From contig DLKL01000023.1 in NCBI GenBank assembly GCA_002476495.1, positions 1 to 17,927 on the forward strand: a stretch of DNA of 17,927 nt. Direction: 5' to 3'. Both the position numbers and the translations under genes were made by a program. The DNA comes from Lachnospiraceae bacterium UBA7589 (GTDB lineage Bacteria; Bacillota; Clostridia; Lachnospirales; Lachnospiraceae). The notes under the pieces were generated by a model. The model saw only the letters and a program-made list of their open reading frames with translations. It searched no databases and was not told the DNA's origin. Positions 1-7,561 of this stretch are shown here, in pieces (position 1 is the first letter of the stretch; every line of letters starts with the position of its first letter).

Positions 1-240
1 AGACATGGTGACAGGCTGGAAATATGTAAGTGGTAAGTATTACTATTTTAATTCTGACGGAGACATGGTGACAGGCTGGAAATATGTAAGCGGCAGGTAT
101 TACTATTTTAATCCTGACGGAGACATGGTAACAGGCTGGAAATATGTAAGCGGCAGGTATTACTATTTTAATCCTGACGGAGACATGGTGACAGGCTGGA
201 AATATGTAAGTGGTAAATATTATTATTTTAACAAAGACGG
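1..240 (+). repeat. Four 60-bp direct tandem repeats inside the wall-binding gene
   Basis: Four head-to-tail 60-base units start at 1, 61, 121 and 181, each beginning AGACATGGTGACAGGCTGGA or a one-base variant. Units 2 and 3 differ by one base (g/a at 70 versus 130). Units 1 and 2 differ at four bases, and unit 4 is the most diverged. Each unit encodes one 20-residue wall-binding repeat, so gain or loss of units keeps the reading frame. More copies may lie upstream of the window. Confidence 0.95.
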
Positions 241-370
241 TGACATGGCAGCCAACAAGTGGATTGACGGATTATACTATGTTAAGGCGGATGGCTCCAT
301 GGCGGTTTCACAATGGATTAATGGGAAATATTATGTTGACCGGAATGGCAGATGGACAAAAACAAGGTAA
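2..370 (+). CDS. Cell-wall-binding repeat protein, 3' part only
   Basis: This is the carboxy-terminal part of a larger protein cut by the window start; the frame is open from base 2. Nearly all of it is tandem 20-residue aromatic/glycine units of the choline-binding or glucan-binding type (core GWKYVSGxYYYFNxDGDMVT), followed by two shorter divergent units with WIDGLYYV and WINGKYYV and a TAA stop. Such repeats fold as hairpins that stack into a solenoid and hold exported proteins to choline, teichoic acid or glucan on the cell surface. No catalytic domain is visible, so the enzymatic role of the whole protein cannot be told; a hydrolase or adhesin is typical. The next gene begins 17 bases downstream and carries related repeats, so the two may be tandem paralogues. 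Confidence 0.9.
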   Translation, partial: DMVTGWKYVSGKYYYFNSDGDMVTGWKYVSGRYYYFNPDGDMVTGWKYVSGRYYYFNPDGDMVTGWKYVSGKYYYFNKDGDMAANKWIDGLYYVKADGSMAVSQWINGKYYVDRNGRWTKTR

Positions 371-387
371 AAAAGAAGGGCATCGGA

Positions 388-2052
388 ATGAAAAAGGGAT
401 TAACAAGAGTAATTATAGGCATTTTGCTGGCTTTGTCGGTTGTATTTATTATACCGGATAAGGATAATGGAGCATATGCAAAATGGAAAACCAATCAGAA
501 CGGAACCTGGTGGGAGGAAAGTGACGGCTCCTATCCTGTAAATGAGTGGAAGAAGATAAGCGAAGAATGGTATTACTTCGACTATCTGGGATACAGAGTA
601 ACCGGCTGGCAGAAAATAAAATCCCAATGGTACTATTTTGACACAGACGGAAAAATGGCTGTGGGCTGGAGAGAGATAGATGGCAAATGGTACTATTTTA
701 CAATAGGAAACGGAACAGAGCATCCACATGGAAGCTGGATAGATAATAACACCTGTGAGAAGGGAACCATCAAGGGAATTGATGTTTCAAGATGGCAGGG
801 AGATATTGATTGGAAAAGAGTTAAGGCTGACGGAGTGCAATTTGCATTTACAAGAATCGGTGCCTATGATTTTTCCCTGGACAGTAAATACAAGGCCAAC
901 GTTAAAGGGGCCAACAGTGTGGGAATTCCAATAGGAGTATATTATTATTCCACAGCAAGAACTGTTGAGGAGGCAAGAGCCCAGGCCCAGTTTGTAATAT
1001 ACAGTCTTCAGGGATATACAATATCATATCCTGTTGTTATTGATCTTGAGGATGATTCCATAAGTGATTTGTCCAGGCAGGAGCTGGCAGATATAGCAAA
1101 AGCTTTTTGTGATGAAGTGGAGGCTGCAGGATATATACCTATGCTGTATTGCAATGAAAACTGGATTAAAAACTATATTGACAGAAGCAGGCTTGACGGA
1201 ATAGAAATGTGGATTGCTGCTTATTGTAATGTGTATAATACTAACATAAGCAGGGATATATGGCAAAGCTGCAGTACAGGCAGGGTGGACGGAATAGACG
1301 GAGACGTTGATATAGATTTTGCATACAAGGATTATTCAAAGCTATATACTCCCAGAACCTATGCAAAATCGGGTTATTTTATACCTGAGGGTTCTCTGGT
1401 GGATGTAGATGGAAGATGGAAATATGGTTATTTTGACGGAGGGTATGCAAAAAGCTCATGGAAATATGTGTTTGATGCCTGGTACTGGTTCGACGGAGAG
1501 GGATATGCCGTCACAGGCTGGAAGCTCATAGATGGGAAATGGTACTGGTTTAACCAGAGTGGTAAAGCGGCAGACGGCTGGAGACGTATAGGTGGACAGT
1601 GGTATTATTTTAACAAGAGCTGTGATATGAGTACCGGCTGGGAAAAAATAGGAGCAGACTGGTATTATTTTGGAAGCAACGGAGTAATGAGGGCAGATAC
1701 CTATATTGACGGATATTATGTAGATGCTGATGGCAGATATCAGATAAGGACCGCAAGATGGGTGAGAAACAGCTCGGGCTGGTGGTATCAGAATGCTGAC
1801 GGTACATACCCTGCCAACAGATGGAAGATGATAGACGGCAAATGGTACTGGTTTGGAAGATACGGATATGCTGTTACCGGATGGAGGCAGATAGACGGAA
1901 TATGGTATTGGTTTAATTCAGACTGTGCCATGGTAACCGGCTGGCAGAGAATCAATTACCGGTGGTATTATTTTAATGCATCGGGAGAGCTTTTGACTAA
2001 CCGGTATATTGATGGCTATTATGTAGATGCTAATGGTGCGTGGATAGAGTAG
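388..2052 (+). CDS. Secreted GH25 muramidase with wall-binding repeats on both sides
   Basis: A predicted exported peptidoglycan hydrolase (lysozyme, glycoside hydrolase family 25) that would cleave the MurNAc-GlcNAc bond. The ATG at 388 is chosen over an in-frame ATG at 352 because AGAAGGG (374-380) lies 7 bases before it and the protein then begins with a signal peptide: MKKG, a hydrophobic stretch at about 8-22, and an Ala-Tyr-Ala cleavage site near residue 31. Aromatic wall-binding repeats fill about 32-125. The GH25 domain runs about 130-316, with GIDVSRWQGDIDW (Asp132) and the acidic pair VVIDLEDD (Asp219, Glu221), matching the catalytic Asp and DxE of the family. About ten more repeats (WYYF, WYWF, GYYVDADG types) fill 325-554. 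Repeats flanking the enzyme on both sides is less common than one terminal block. It could be an autolysin or wall-remodelling enzyme; no phage genes are nearby. Confidence 0.95.
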   Translation: MKKGLTRVIIGILLALSVVFIIPDKDNGAYAKWKTNQNGTWWEESDGSYPVNEWKKISEEWYYFDYLGYRVTGWQKIKSQWYYFDTDGKMAVGWREIDGKWYYFTIGNGTEHPHGSWIDNNTCEKGTIKGIDVSRWQGDIDWKRVKADGVQFAFTRIGAYDFSLDSKYKANVKGANSVGIPIGVYYYSTARTVEEARAQAQFVIYSLQGYTISYPVVIDLEDDSISDLSRQELADIAKAFCDEVEAAGYIPMLYCNENWIKNYIDRSRLDGIEMWIAAYCNVYNTNISRDIWQSCSTGRVDGIDGDVDIDFAYKDYSKLYTPRTYAKSGYFIPEGSLVDVDGRWKYGYFDGGYAKSSWKYVFDAWYWFDGEGYAVTGWKLIDGKWYWFNQSGKAADGWRRIGGQWYYFNKSCDMSTGWEKIGADWYYFGSNGVMRADTYIDGYYVDADGRYQIRTARWVRNSSGWWYQNADGTYPANRWKMIDGKWYWFGRYGYAVTGWRQIDGIWYWFNSDCAMVTGWQRINYRWYYFNASGELLTNRYIDGYYVDANGAWIE

Positions 2053-2097
2053 ACAGATATCGTCATTATCTTGATATGAAGGGAGCAGAATATAGAT

Positions 2098-3210
2098 ATG
2101 TATGACTATTTAGTTGTGGGTGCAGGACTGTTTGGTGCAGTTTTCGCCCATGAGGCAAAAATGAAGGGTAAAACAGTTCTTGTAATAGACAAGAGGGAAA
2201 ATGTGGGTGGTAATATTTACACTGAGGATATTGAAGGTATTCATGTACACAAATATGGAGCACACATTTTTCATACCAATGACAGCAGGGTGTGGAATTA
2301 TATAACTCAGTTTGCTACATTTAATAGATTTACCAATTCTCCCGTAGCAAAATATAAGGGAGAGGTTTATTCCCTGCCGTTTAATATGTACACATTCAAC
2401 AAAATATGGGGAGTCACTACTCCAAAGGAAGCAGAGGATAAAATCAACGAACAGCGAAAAGCTGTAAAGGGAGAACCCCGTAATCTTGAGGAGCAGGCTA
2501 TCAGTCTGGTTGGGCAGGACGTATATGAGATACTTGTAAAGGGTTATACTGAAAAGCAGTGGGGAAGAGATTGCAAAGAGCTTCCAAGCTTTATTATAAG
2601 CAGGCTTCCTGTCAGATTTACCTATGACAATAACTATTTTAATGCTCTTTATCAGGGTATTCCAATAGGTGGTTATACAAAGCTTATCCATAATCTTCTG
2701 GAGGATGTAGAGGTAAGACTTAATGTGGATTATCTGCAAAACAGGGAAGAACTTCGGGGATTGGCTGATAAAGTAATATTTACGGGTCCTGTAGATGCTT
2801 ATTTTGATTACAGACTGGGGAATCTGGAATACCGTTCAGTCAGATTTGAACATGAGGTGCTTGATATTCCTAATTATCAGGGAAATGCGGCTGTGAATTA
2901 TACCGAGAAGGCTATACCATGGACAAGAATTATAGAGCATAAGTGGTTTCAGTTTGGCAAGGATGATGAGGGCAGGGATTTGCCTAAGACGGTTATCTCC
3001 AGGGAATATTCTTCTGAATGGGCTCCCGGGGATGAACCTTATTATCCGGTTAATGACGAGAAGAATTCTGCTTTATATGCAAAATATAAAGAGCTTGCCA
3101 ATAAAGAAAAAAATGTAATATTCGGTGGACGTCTGGGTGAATATAAATATTATGATATGGACGTGACCATTGCTTCAGCTCTTAAGCTGTGTGAAGCTGA
3201 GCTGGGATAA
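2098..3210 (+). CDS. glf: UDP-galactopyranose mutase
   Basis: A flavoenzyme that interconverts UDP-galactopyranose and UDP-galactofuranose, supplying galactofuranose for surface polysaccharide. The 370-residue product has the usual length. It shows the FAD-binding start VVGAGLFG (about 6-13), the VIDKRENVGGN segment, GAHIFHTN, the family signatures ELPSFIISRLPVRFTYDNNY and YQGIPIGGYT, an arginine in PWTRIIEHK (Arg277) at the place of the substrate-phosphate-binding arginine, and the C-terminal GGRLGEYKYYDMD. All conserved blocks look intact. The ATG at 2098 has AAGGGAG about a dozen bases upstream (2079-2085), rather distant but the best site, and the flavin motif immediately follows it. It lies 45 bases after the muramidase gene and 27 bases before the Wzz-like gene, which fits a surface-glycan operon. 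Confidence 0.97.
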   Translation: MYDYLVVGAGLFGAVFAHEAKMKGKTVLVIDKRENVGGNIYTEDIEGIHVHKYGAHIFHTNDSRVWNYITQFATFNRFTNSPVAKYKGEVYSLPFNMYTFNKIWGVTTPKEAEDKINEQRKAVKGEPRNLEEQAISLVGQDVYEILVKGYTEKQWGRDCKELPSFIISRLPVRFTYDNNYFNALYQGIPIGGYTKLIHNLLEDVEVRLNVDYLQNREELRGLADKVIFTGPVDAYFDYRLGNLEYRSVRFEHEVLDIPNYQGNAAVNYTEKAIPWTRIIEHKWFQFGKDDEGRDLPKTVISREYSSEWAPGDEPYYPVNDEKNSALYAKYKELANKEKNVIFGGRLGEYKYYDMDVTIASALKLCEAELG

Positions 3211-3237
3211 GTGATATATTGAAAGGATAATCTTGAT

Positions 3238-4659
3238 ATGAATAGAAGAGATGAACGTGAACTTAATCTTGGGGATATGTTCTGGTATATCTGCCAGAAA
3301 TGGAGAATATTCCTGGTGTGGGCTCTGGTATTTGCCCTGGCCTTCGGAGTATTTGGTTATTACAGAAGCTCAAAGTCTGTAGATGCAGATAAGCTTGAGG
3401 AAAAGCTTAGCGAGGAAGACAGGATATACATTGATATGTATCTCACATATAAAACCTTGTGCAAAACACAGAAGGATTATAATACTTATTCTCCGTTGAT
3501 GAAATTACAGCCTAATAATTTCTATGTGGATGTAATGGTTTTTTATGTTGATAACCATTACAGCGTTGAGTATCCTGTCATAGATGAAAACAATAATATA
3601 AGTGCTCTGGTGCAGGCATATAAGACAAATCTTCATAACGACGAGATTCTGGATAAGATAGTAGAAGAGCTTAATATGGATGCCAGATCAAAGGCTTATG
3701 TGGGCGAATTGATAGATTTGAAAAATAGTTACAGTGATGTGACCGGAAACCAGGGAAGTGATAACCTTATTATTCTCTCCATATATGGAAATACGGAGGA
3801 AGAATGTAAAAAGATAGAAGCCATAATAGCTGAGGCAATAGAAACTGATAAGACTGAAATGATTGACAAATTTGGCGAGCATGATGTTACATTGTTTAAT
3901 GAACCTGCAAAGAAGGTTTCCAATATAGATTTGTCAGCATATCAAAAGAAAAACATAGACAACCTTTACAGCTACAGCACAGCTCTTACAGCCAGTGAAG
4001 GAAATCTTTCCAAGGCAGCACTGGATTATGTGGATATTGTAAAGCCTGTGGATGAGGATAACATAGAAGAGAAGGAAGAGACTTCGCCTATCAGTATTAA
4101 GCTTATATTAATTGGATTCATTCTTGGAATTTTGCTTGTTCTGGTGTATGAGGCATTAAAATATGTAATTAACAGGGAATTGCGATTCGAGGATGATTAT
4201 GAAACCATCTTTGGAATTAAGCTTCTGGGTGCCAAGGCAGAGAAAAATCCGGCCAAGGGAAGATGGTTTGGATTTATTGACAGATGGCTTACCTGTAAAC
4301 GCCGTAAGCATATACACATTTTTTCTTCAGACGAGTTAATTGGCATGGTATCAGCCAATATTAAGCTTCTTGCAAAAAAAATGGGTATATCCCGGGTGTA
4401 TATAACAGGAGTATCGGTAAAGGATATATCTGAAGATATACTGGACAATCTGATAAAGCGTCTTGAAAAAGAAGGTATAACCATAAAAACCGGTGAATCC
4501 ATTATTTACAACTCAGCTTCTCTTGAGGAAGCCGAAAAGGCAGGCTGTATAGTTATTGCAGAAAAAACCGGCAGGGTAACCTATCAGGAGATGTACAGCA
4601 TGTTAGATACCTGTGAAGCTCTTAATATAAAGGTGCTTGGCGGAATTGTTGTAGAATAG
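3238..4659 (+). CDS. Wzz-like polysaccharide chain-length protein with kinase-like tail
   Basis: A predicted polysaccharide co-polymerase of the Wzz/CapA type. A short cytoplasmic start leads to transmembrane segment 1 at about residues 24-42 (WRIFLVWALVFALAFGVFGYY). An extracellular region of roughly 240 residues, probably largely helical, follows, then transmembrane segment 2 at about 287-306 (LILIGFILGILLVLVYE). A cytoplasmic tail of about 165 residues resembles a bacterial tyrosine-kinase fold: SDELIGMVSANIKLL, the strand YITGVS at 388-393, GCIVIAEKTGRVTYQEM, and the last strand VLGGIVVE. Where Walker A (GxxxxGKS/T) is expected the tail reads GVSVKDISED, so ATP-dependent activity is unlikely; the tail may be structural or regulatory. 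No tyrosine-rich C-terminal cluster is seen. GAAAGG at 3221-3226 supports the start. It follows glf by 27 bases and is the last gene before a terminator, consistent with control of surface-glycan length. Confidence 0.82.
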   Translation: MNRRDERELNLGDMFWYICQKWRIFLVWALVFALAFGVFGYYRSSKSVDADKLEEKLSEEDRIYIDMYLTYKTLCKTQKDYNTYSPLMKLQPNNFYVDVMVFYVDNHYSVEYPVIDENNNISALVQAYKTNLHNDEILDKIVEELNMDARSKAYVGELIDLKNSYSDVTGNQGSDNLIILSIYGNTEEECKKIEAIIAEAIETDKTEMIDKFGEHDVTLFNEPAKKVSNIDLSAYQKKNIDNLYSYSTALTASEGNLSKAALDYVDIVKPVDEDNIEEKEETSPISIKLILIGFILGILLVLVYEALKYVINRELRFEDDYETIFGIKLLGAKAEKNPAKGRWFGFIDRWLTCKRRKHIHIFSSDELIGMVSANIKLLAKKMGISRVYITGVSVKDISEDILDNLIKRLEKEGITIKTGESIIYNSASLEEAEKAGCIVIAEKTGRVTYQEMYSMLDTCEALNIKVLGGIVVE

Positions 4660-4665
4660 AATATT

Positions 4666-4699
4666 AAAGAGGCTGTCGCAGATGGACAGCCTCTTTTTT
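4666..4699 (+). terminator. Rho-independent terminator after the surface-glycan genes
   Basis: The 12-base arm AAAGAGGCTGTC (4666-4677) pairs perfectly with GACAGCCTCTTT (4685-4696) around a 7-base loop, and the 3' arm runs into a six-T tract at 4694-4699. It lies 6 bases after the Wzz-like stop and ends the + strand unit. It sits between converging genes; on the opposite strand the stem is followed by only about three T residues, so termination of the leftward gene there is less certain. Confidence 0.93.
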
Positions 4700-4719
4700 G
4701 CATCCTTTGGTGCACGTTT

Positions 4720-6600
4720 CTATCTGTTTGACTCGATATATTGATCTACCTTTTCCTCTAAGAGGAAGAACTGACATGGACCTGCATCCAGTATAACCTT
4801 GTGGAATTCCTTTTCGTTAAAATTGTCGCCTAATTCTTTCTGGGCCTTCTCCTTTAATTCTTCAAAGCAAAGCCATCCGACACAGTACATCTGATAATTG
4901 GCAGGCTCAGCAATAACATAGGTCATAATGTCAGCAGCAGCGTCTTGGTTAAAGCCGTTGCTGTTGAGATAATTCTTGGTTTCATCCATGTTCCAGCCTT
5001 CGTAATTAACGCCGATTTCAATTCTTGCACTGACAAGAAGGTTTAATTTGTTGTTAATCTCTTCAAAATCTCTATAGCACTCATAGGCATATCCGTCATA
5101 GTATTCAAAGGACATCTGTTCAACATATGTTGCCCAGCCTTCCTGATAACCGGTAAAATCCATAACAACTCTTATAGGAGAAGGATCGCTGGAAAGGAAG
5201 TAAACAAACTGGTACATATGTCCGGGTATTCCTTCATGGGCAAGTGTGCTCCACAGGGAGGATGCGGAATCCTCACCAATGTTGGTATGGATGGTATTGT
5301 GGGTGTAATCGTCCAAAGGCGGTGTCATAAAAAATGCAGGACTCACAATATTTTCCAGAGATTCATGAACCGGTGTAACCGAATATTCAATGTCAGGAAT
5401 TTCAGGGAATCTGTCTGTAAAAGCATCCTGGAAATAGTCTATGGTATCTTTCAGGTCGATATCGTTGTAAATTGTATTATTCTGGGCAGCGGTTATATAT
5501 TCATTGTACTCGTCGTAATGTGACATGGCTACAGTTGAATACTCACTCATTGTACTGGTAATCTCCTGATCAAGCAGGGTAATTATCTCCTCAGGGGATT
5601 TATCTGTTCCCACCTTGCTGGCTATCAAATACTTATAATAATCCTTTCCCTCCTCATAGTGGGCAAGCCCAAGATTATTTTTACCTGTTTTACTGAGGGC
5701 TTTAAAGGTTGATATTGCACTTTCATAGCTTGGAATAACATAGTTTATAACGTTGTCATGGTTGCGCTGCTTAAATTCCTCAATTTCTTCGGCTGTAAGA
5801 CCATCTACCTGACCGATTTTATCGTTGAAGGTTACAATAAGGAGATTTTCCTCAGGAGTTGCAATGTACTCGCTGCATTGACGTATTACCTCACTGGCAC
5901 AGCTGAAGTTCATAAAATAACCTCTTTTTGACTTTTCCTTTTCAAAATCCAGACATTGCTGAAAATAATCAGGTACAAGCTCTAAAAGCTTAAGATATGT
6001 TTCAACATCCTCCTTGTCATAAAAGGTGTATTCCGAAAGAGTTACAGGAAGATTAGATTGTACACCACTGGTGTATGCAAAGGGCTCCTGCAGATATACA
6101 TAGTTATATGAATCCAAATTTGTATTAAGATCATTGTAAAGGATGTCATAGGTAAATTTTTGCTCGCTTGTAAGAAGATCGTACTGGAAATTTTGCAGCT
6201 CATCAAAGGTTTCTTCGGCCTCCTCCTTTGATTCGGCTATCCCATCTTCACTCATATCAATATCACCATAGGTTGGCTCTATCGGATCAATGCCATAGTT
6301 TTCCGGATGCGCCAGATTGTAGTGGAGAGTAAGTGAGTCAGAGGTCACGGTCTCCTCAAATTCCTCCCACAGCCACTGGTCAAAATCCTTTTGCTCCTCT
6401 AAGGCTTCAGGAGTAGAAGGATCCGTTACTATTGTATCTGTAAGAGGAGTATCGGTTGTTTCCTCTGTATCAGTGGCAACTGTATCCTCTTTGGTGTTTT
6501 CGCTTTTGTCATCTTTATCCTTTTTACAGCCGCACAATGACAGCATAAGGCAAAGGCTGAGAAACAGTGACAAAAGGGATTTTTTCTTAAATTTTAACAT
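4720..6600 (-). CDS. DUF885-family lipoprotein, predicted metallopeptidase
   Basis: A 626-residue lipoprotein. The amino terminus MLKFKKK plus a hydrophobic core ends in the lipobox LCGC, placing the lipidated Cys at residue 25. A Lys/Asp/Glu/Thr-rich spacer to about residue 80 would hold the domain off the membrane. The rest matches the DUF885 family, whose hallmark HExxPGH is present as HEGIPGH (His455, Glu456, His461) in the context LAHEGIPGHMYQ. Conserved company includes FTGYQEGWATYVEQMS and SARIEIGVNYEGW. Many DUF885 members are annotated as zinc-dependent peptidases from this motif; substrate and activity here are inferred. GGGAGG (minus strand, 6612-6607) lies 6 bases before the ATG. 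It is transcribed alone, converging on the glf/Wzz genes and diverging from the MerR-type gene. Confidence 0.88.
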   Translation of the reverse strand: MLKFKKKSLLSLFLSLCLMLSLCGCKKDKDDKSENTKEDTVATDTEETTDTPLTDTIVTDPSTPEALEEQKDFDQWLWEEFEETVTSDSLTLHYNLAHPENYGIDPIEPTYGDIDMSEDGIAESKEEAEETFDELQNFQYDLLTSEQKFTYDILYNDLNTNLDSYNYVYLQEPFAYTSGVQSNLPVTLSEYTFYDKEDVETYLKLLELVPDYFQQCLDFEKEKSKRGYFMNFSCASEVIRQCSEYIATPEENLLIVTFNDKIGQVDGLTAEEIEEFKQRNHDNVINYVIPSYESAISTFKALSKTGKNNLGLAHYEEGKDYYKYLIASKVGTDKSPEEIITLLDQEITSTMSEYSTVAMSHYDEYNEYITAAQNNTIYNDIDLKDTIDYFQDAFTDRFPEIPDIEYSVTPVHESLENIVSPAFFMTPPLDDYTHNTIHTNIGEDSASSLWSTLAHEGIPGHMYQFVYFLSSDPSPIRVVMDFTGYQEGWATYVEQMSFEYYDGYAYECYRDFEEINNKLNLLVSARIEIGVNYEGWNMDETKNYLNSNGFNQDAAADIMTYVIAEPANYQMYCVGWLCFEELKEKAQKELGDNFNEKEFHKVILDAGPCQFFLLEEKVDQYIESNR

Positions 6601-6624
6601 ATTATTCCTCCCATATTACGTTAC

Positions 6625-6633
6625 ATTATATCA
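6625..6633 (-). promoter_or_regulatory. Extended -10 promoter for the DUF885 lipoprotein
   Basis: Read leftwards the sequence is TGATATAAT, a perfect TATAAT preceded by the extended -10 dinucleotide TG one base upstream. No good -35 lies at 17 bases (a TTGAAC is only 14 away), which is tolerable for an extended -10 element. Transcription would begin near 6618, giving a leader of about 18 bases that just contains the ribosome site. Confidence 0.6.
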
Positions 6634-6878
6634 ATTTGCACAGTGTTCAAATACATAGAACAAAAATACAAAGATAGTAAGTATTATATACAGAAATGCG
6701 ATAAAAATCAAATAAGAATAATAATATGTAAAAACAACGAAGGCGTGAGAATAAAAAACGGCATAAAAGGTGCAGAAAATGTAGAAAATCAGTATAAAAT
6801 AGAGGCCGATTAATCTCATATAAGGGCAGAGAATATGTTAAAGTTAAAAATAAAAGAAAAGCTTTGGGAGGATTATTT

Positions 6879-7484
6879 ATGGATGGAATAATGATAAAGG
6901 AAGCAGCAGTTATGCTGGGAGTTGAAACCCATGTGTTAAGATATTGGGAGGAAGAGCTTGGACTTGATATAAAGAGAAATTCCATGGGACACAGATACTA
7001 TGATGAAAAGGATATAAAGCTTTTCAGTGATGTAAAGGAGTTAAAGAGGAGAGGCTTAACCTTAAAGGATATTAAGAAGGGAATCGAAAACAAGAAAAAG
7101 GTTATGGAGCAGGGAATAGGAGGAATTAAGAAAGAGGAAGGAAATACATATAAAACAGAAGAAACCACACATAAAGCAGAAGAAAAGCATGATATTGAAC
7201 AGGAAAATAAGATTGTTGATTTTAAGACTGTCCAGCTGCAAACGGTAATGAATAAGATAATAGCAAATGCCCTTAGGGAAAATAAGGATATAATAACCTC
7301 TTCAATAAAGGAAGAAATAACAGGTGATGTTATGAGACAGTTTGATACTGTTATGCGTGAGAAGGAGGAAAGGGAGGAGGAACGCTTTAAAAGACTGGAT
7401 AGCTGCCTGAGACAAATGCAGCTCGCCAATCAGGAGGTGGCAGCAGCCAGATCAAAAAGGTGGTTTGGAAGAAAGAAGAAATAA
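6879..7484 (+). CDS. MerR-type DNA-binding protein with coiled-coil tail
   Basis: A 201-residue protein with an amino-terminal MerR-type winged helix-turn-helix: MIKEAAVMLGVETHVLRYWE (about 5-24), a wing with GHRYYDEKDIKLF, and KELKRRGLTLKDIKKGI closing the domain near residue 70. The remainder (80-201) is very rich in Lys and Glu with heptad-like stretches, suggesting a linker and coiled coil in place of a ligand-binding domain; it ends with basic SKRWFGRKKK. No cysteine or drug pocket typical of metal or multidrug MerR sensors is seen. The plan is reminiscent of Bacillus RacA, a MerR-like protein that anchors chromosomes, but that is only a resemblance in layout. The ATG at 6879 follows GGGAGGA by 7 bases; an in-frame TTG at 6864 lies before that site and is unlikely to be the start. 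Confidence 0.8.
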   Translation: MDGIMIKEAAVMLGVETHVLRYWEEELGLDIKRNSMGHRYYDEKDIKLFSDVKELKRRGLTLKDIKKGIENKKKVMEQGIGGIKKEEGNTYKTEETTHKAEEKHDIEQENKIVDFKTVQLQTVMNKIIANALRENKDIITSSIKEEITGDVMRQFDTVMREKEEREEERFKRLDSCLRQMQLANQEVAAARSKRWFGRKKK

Positions 7485-7500
7485 TATTATATGGCATAAC

Positions 7501-7529
7501 TTGAAATTTATGTCGGAAAATGATATTCT
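7501..7529 (+). promoter_or_regulatory. Candidate promoter for the RluA-family gene
   Basis: TTGAAA (7501-7506) and TATTCT (7524-7529) are separated by 17 bases, and the -10 carries an upstream TG at the extended position (TGATATTCT, 7521-7529). It sits in the 77-base gap between the MerR-type gene and the pseudouridine synthase. The hexamers match consensus at 5/6 and 4/6, so this is plausible but not proven. Confidence 0.4.
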
Positions 7530-7546
7530 CACTATATAACTGAATT

Positions 7547-7552
7547 AAGAGG
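7547..7552 (+). promoter_or_regulatory. Ribosome site that selects a GTG start
   Basis: AAGAGG ends directly before ATG 7553 and 9 bases before GTG 7562. Normal spacing of 5-9 bases favours the GTG as the translation start of the pseudouridine synthase. Confidence 0.6.
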
Positions 7553-7561
7553 ATGAATAGT

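Noticed and set aside
1..240. Regular 60-base spacing suggesting a CRISPR array
   Set aside because: The units are contiguous with no unique spacers and encode in-frame wall-binding repeats.
2110..2739. Minus-strand open frame of 209 codons opposite glf
   Set aside because: It lies entirely within the strongly conserved glf gene, its translation is low-complexity hydrophobic/aromatic, and it has no ribosome site or homology I recognise.
5218..5523. Plus-strand open frame of 101 codons inside the DUF885 gene
   Set aside because: It is antisense to the HEGIPGH-containing gene and has no ribosome site or recognisable motif.
6998..7429. Minus-strand open frame of 143 codons opposite the MerR-type gene
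   Set aside because: A Ser/Phe-rich translation arises from the reverse complement of Lys/Glu-rich coding sequence, and the MerR domain on the other strand is clear.
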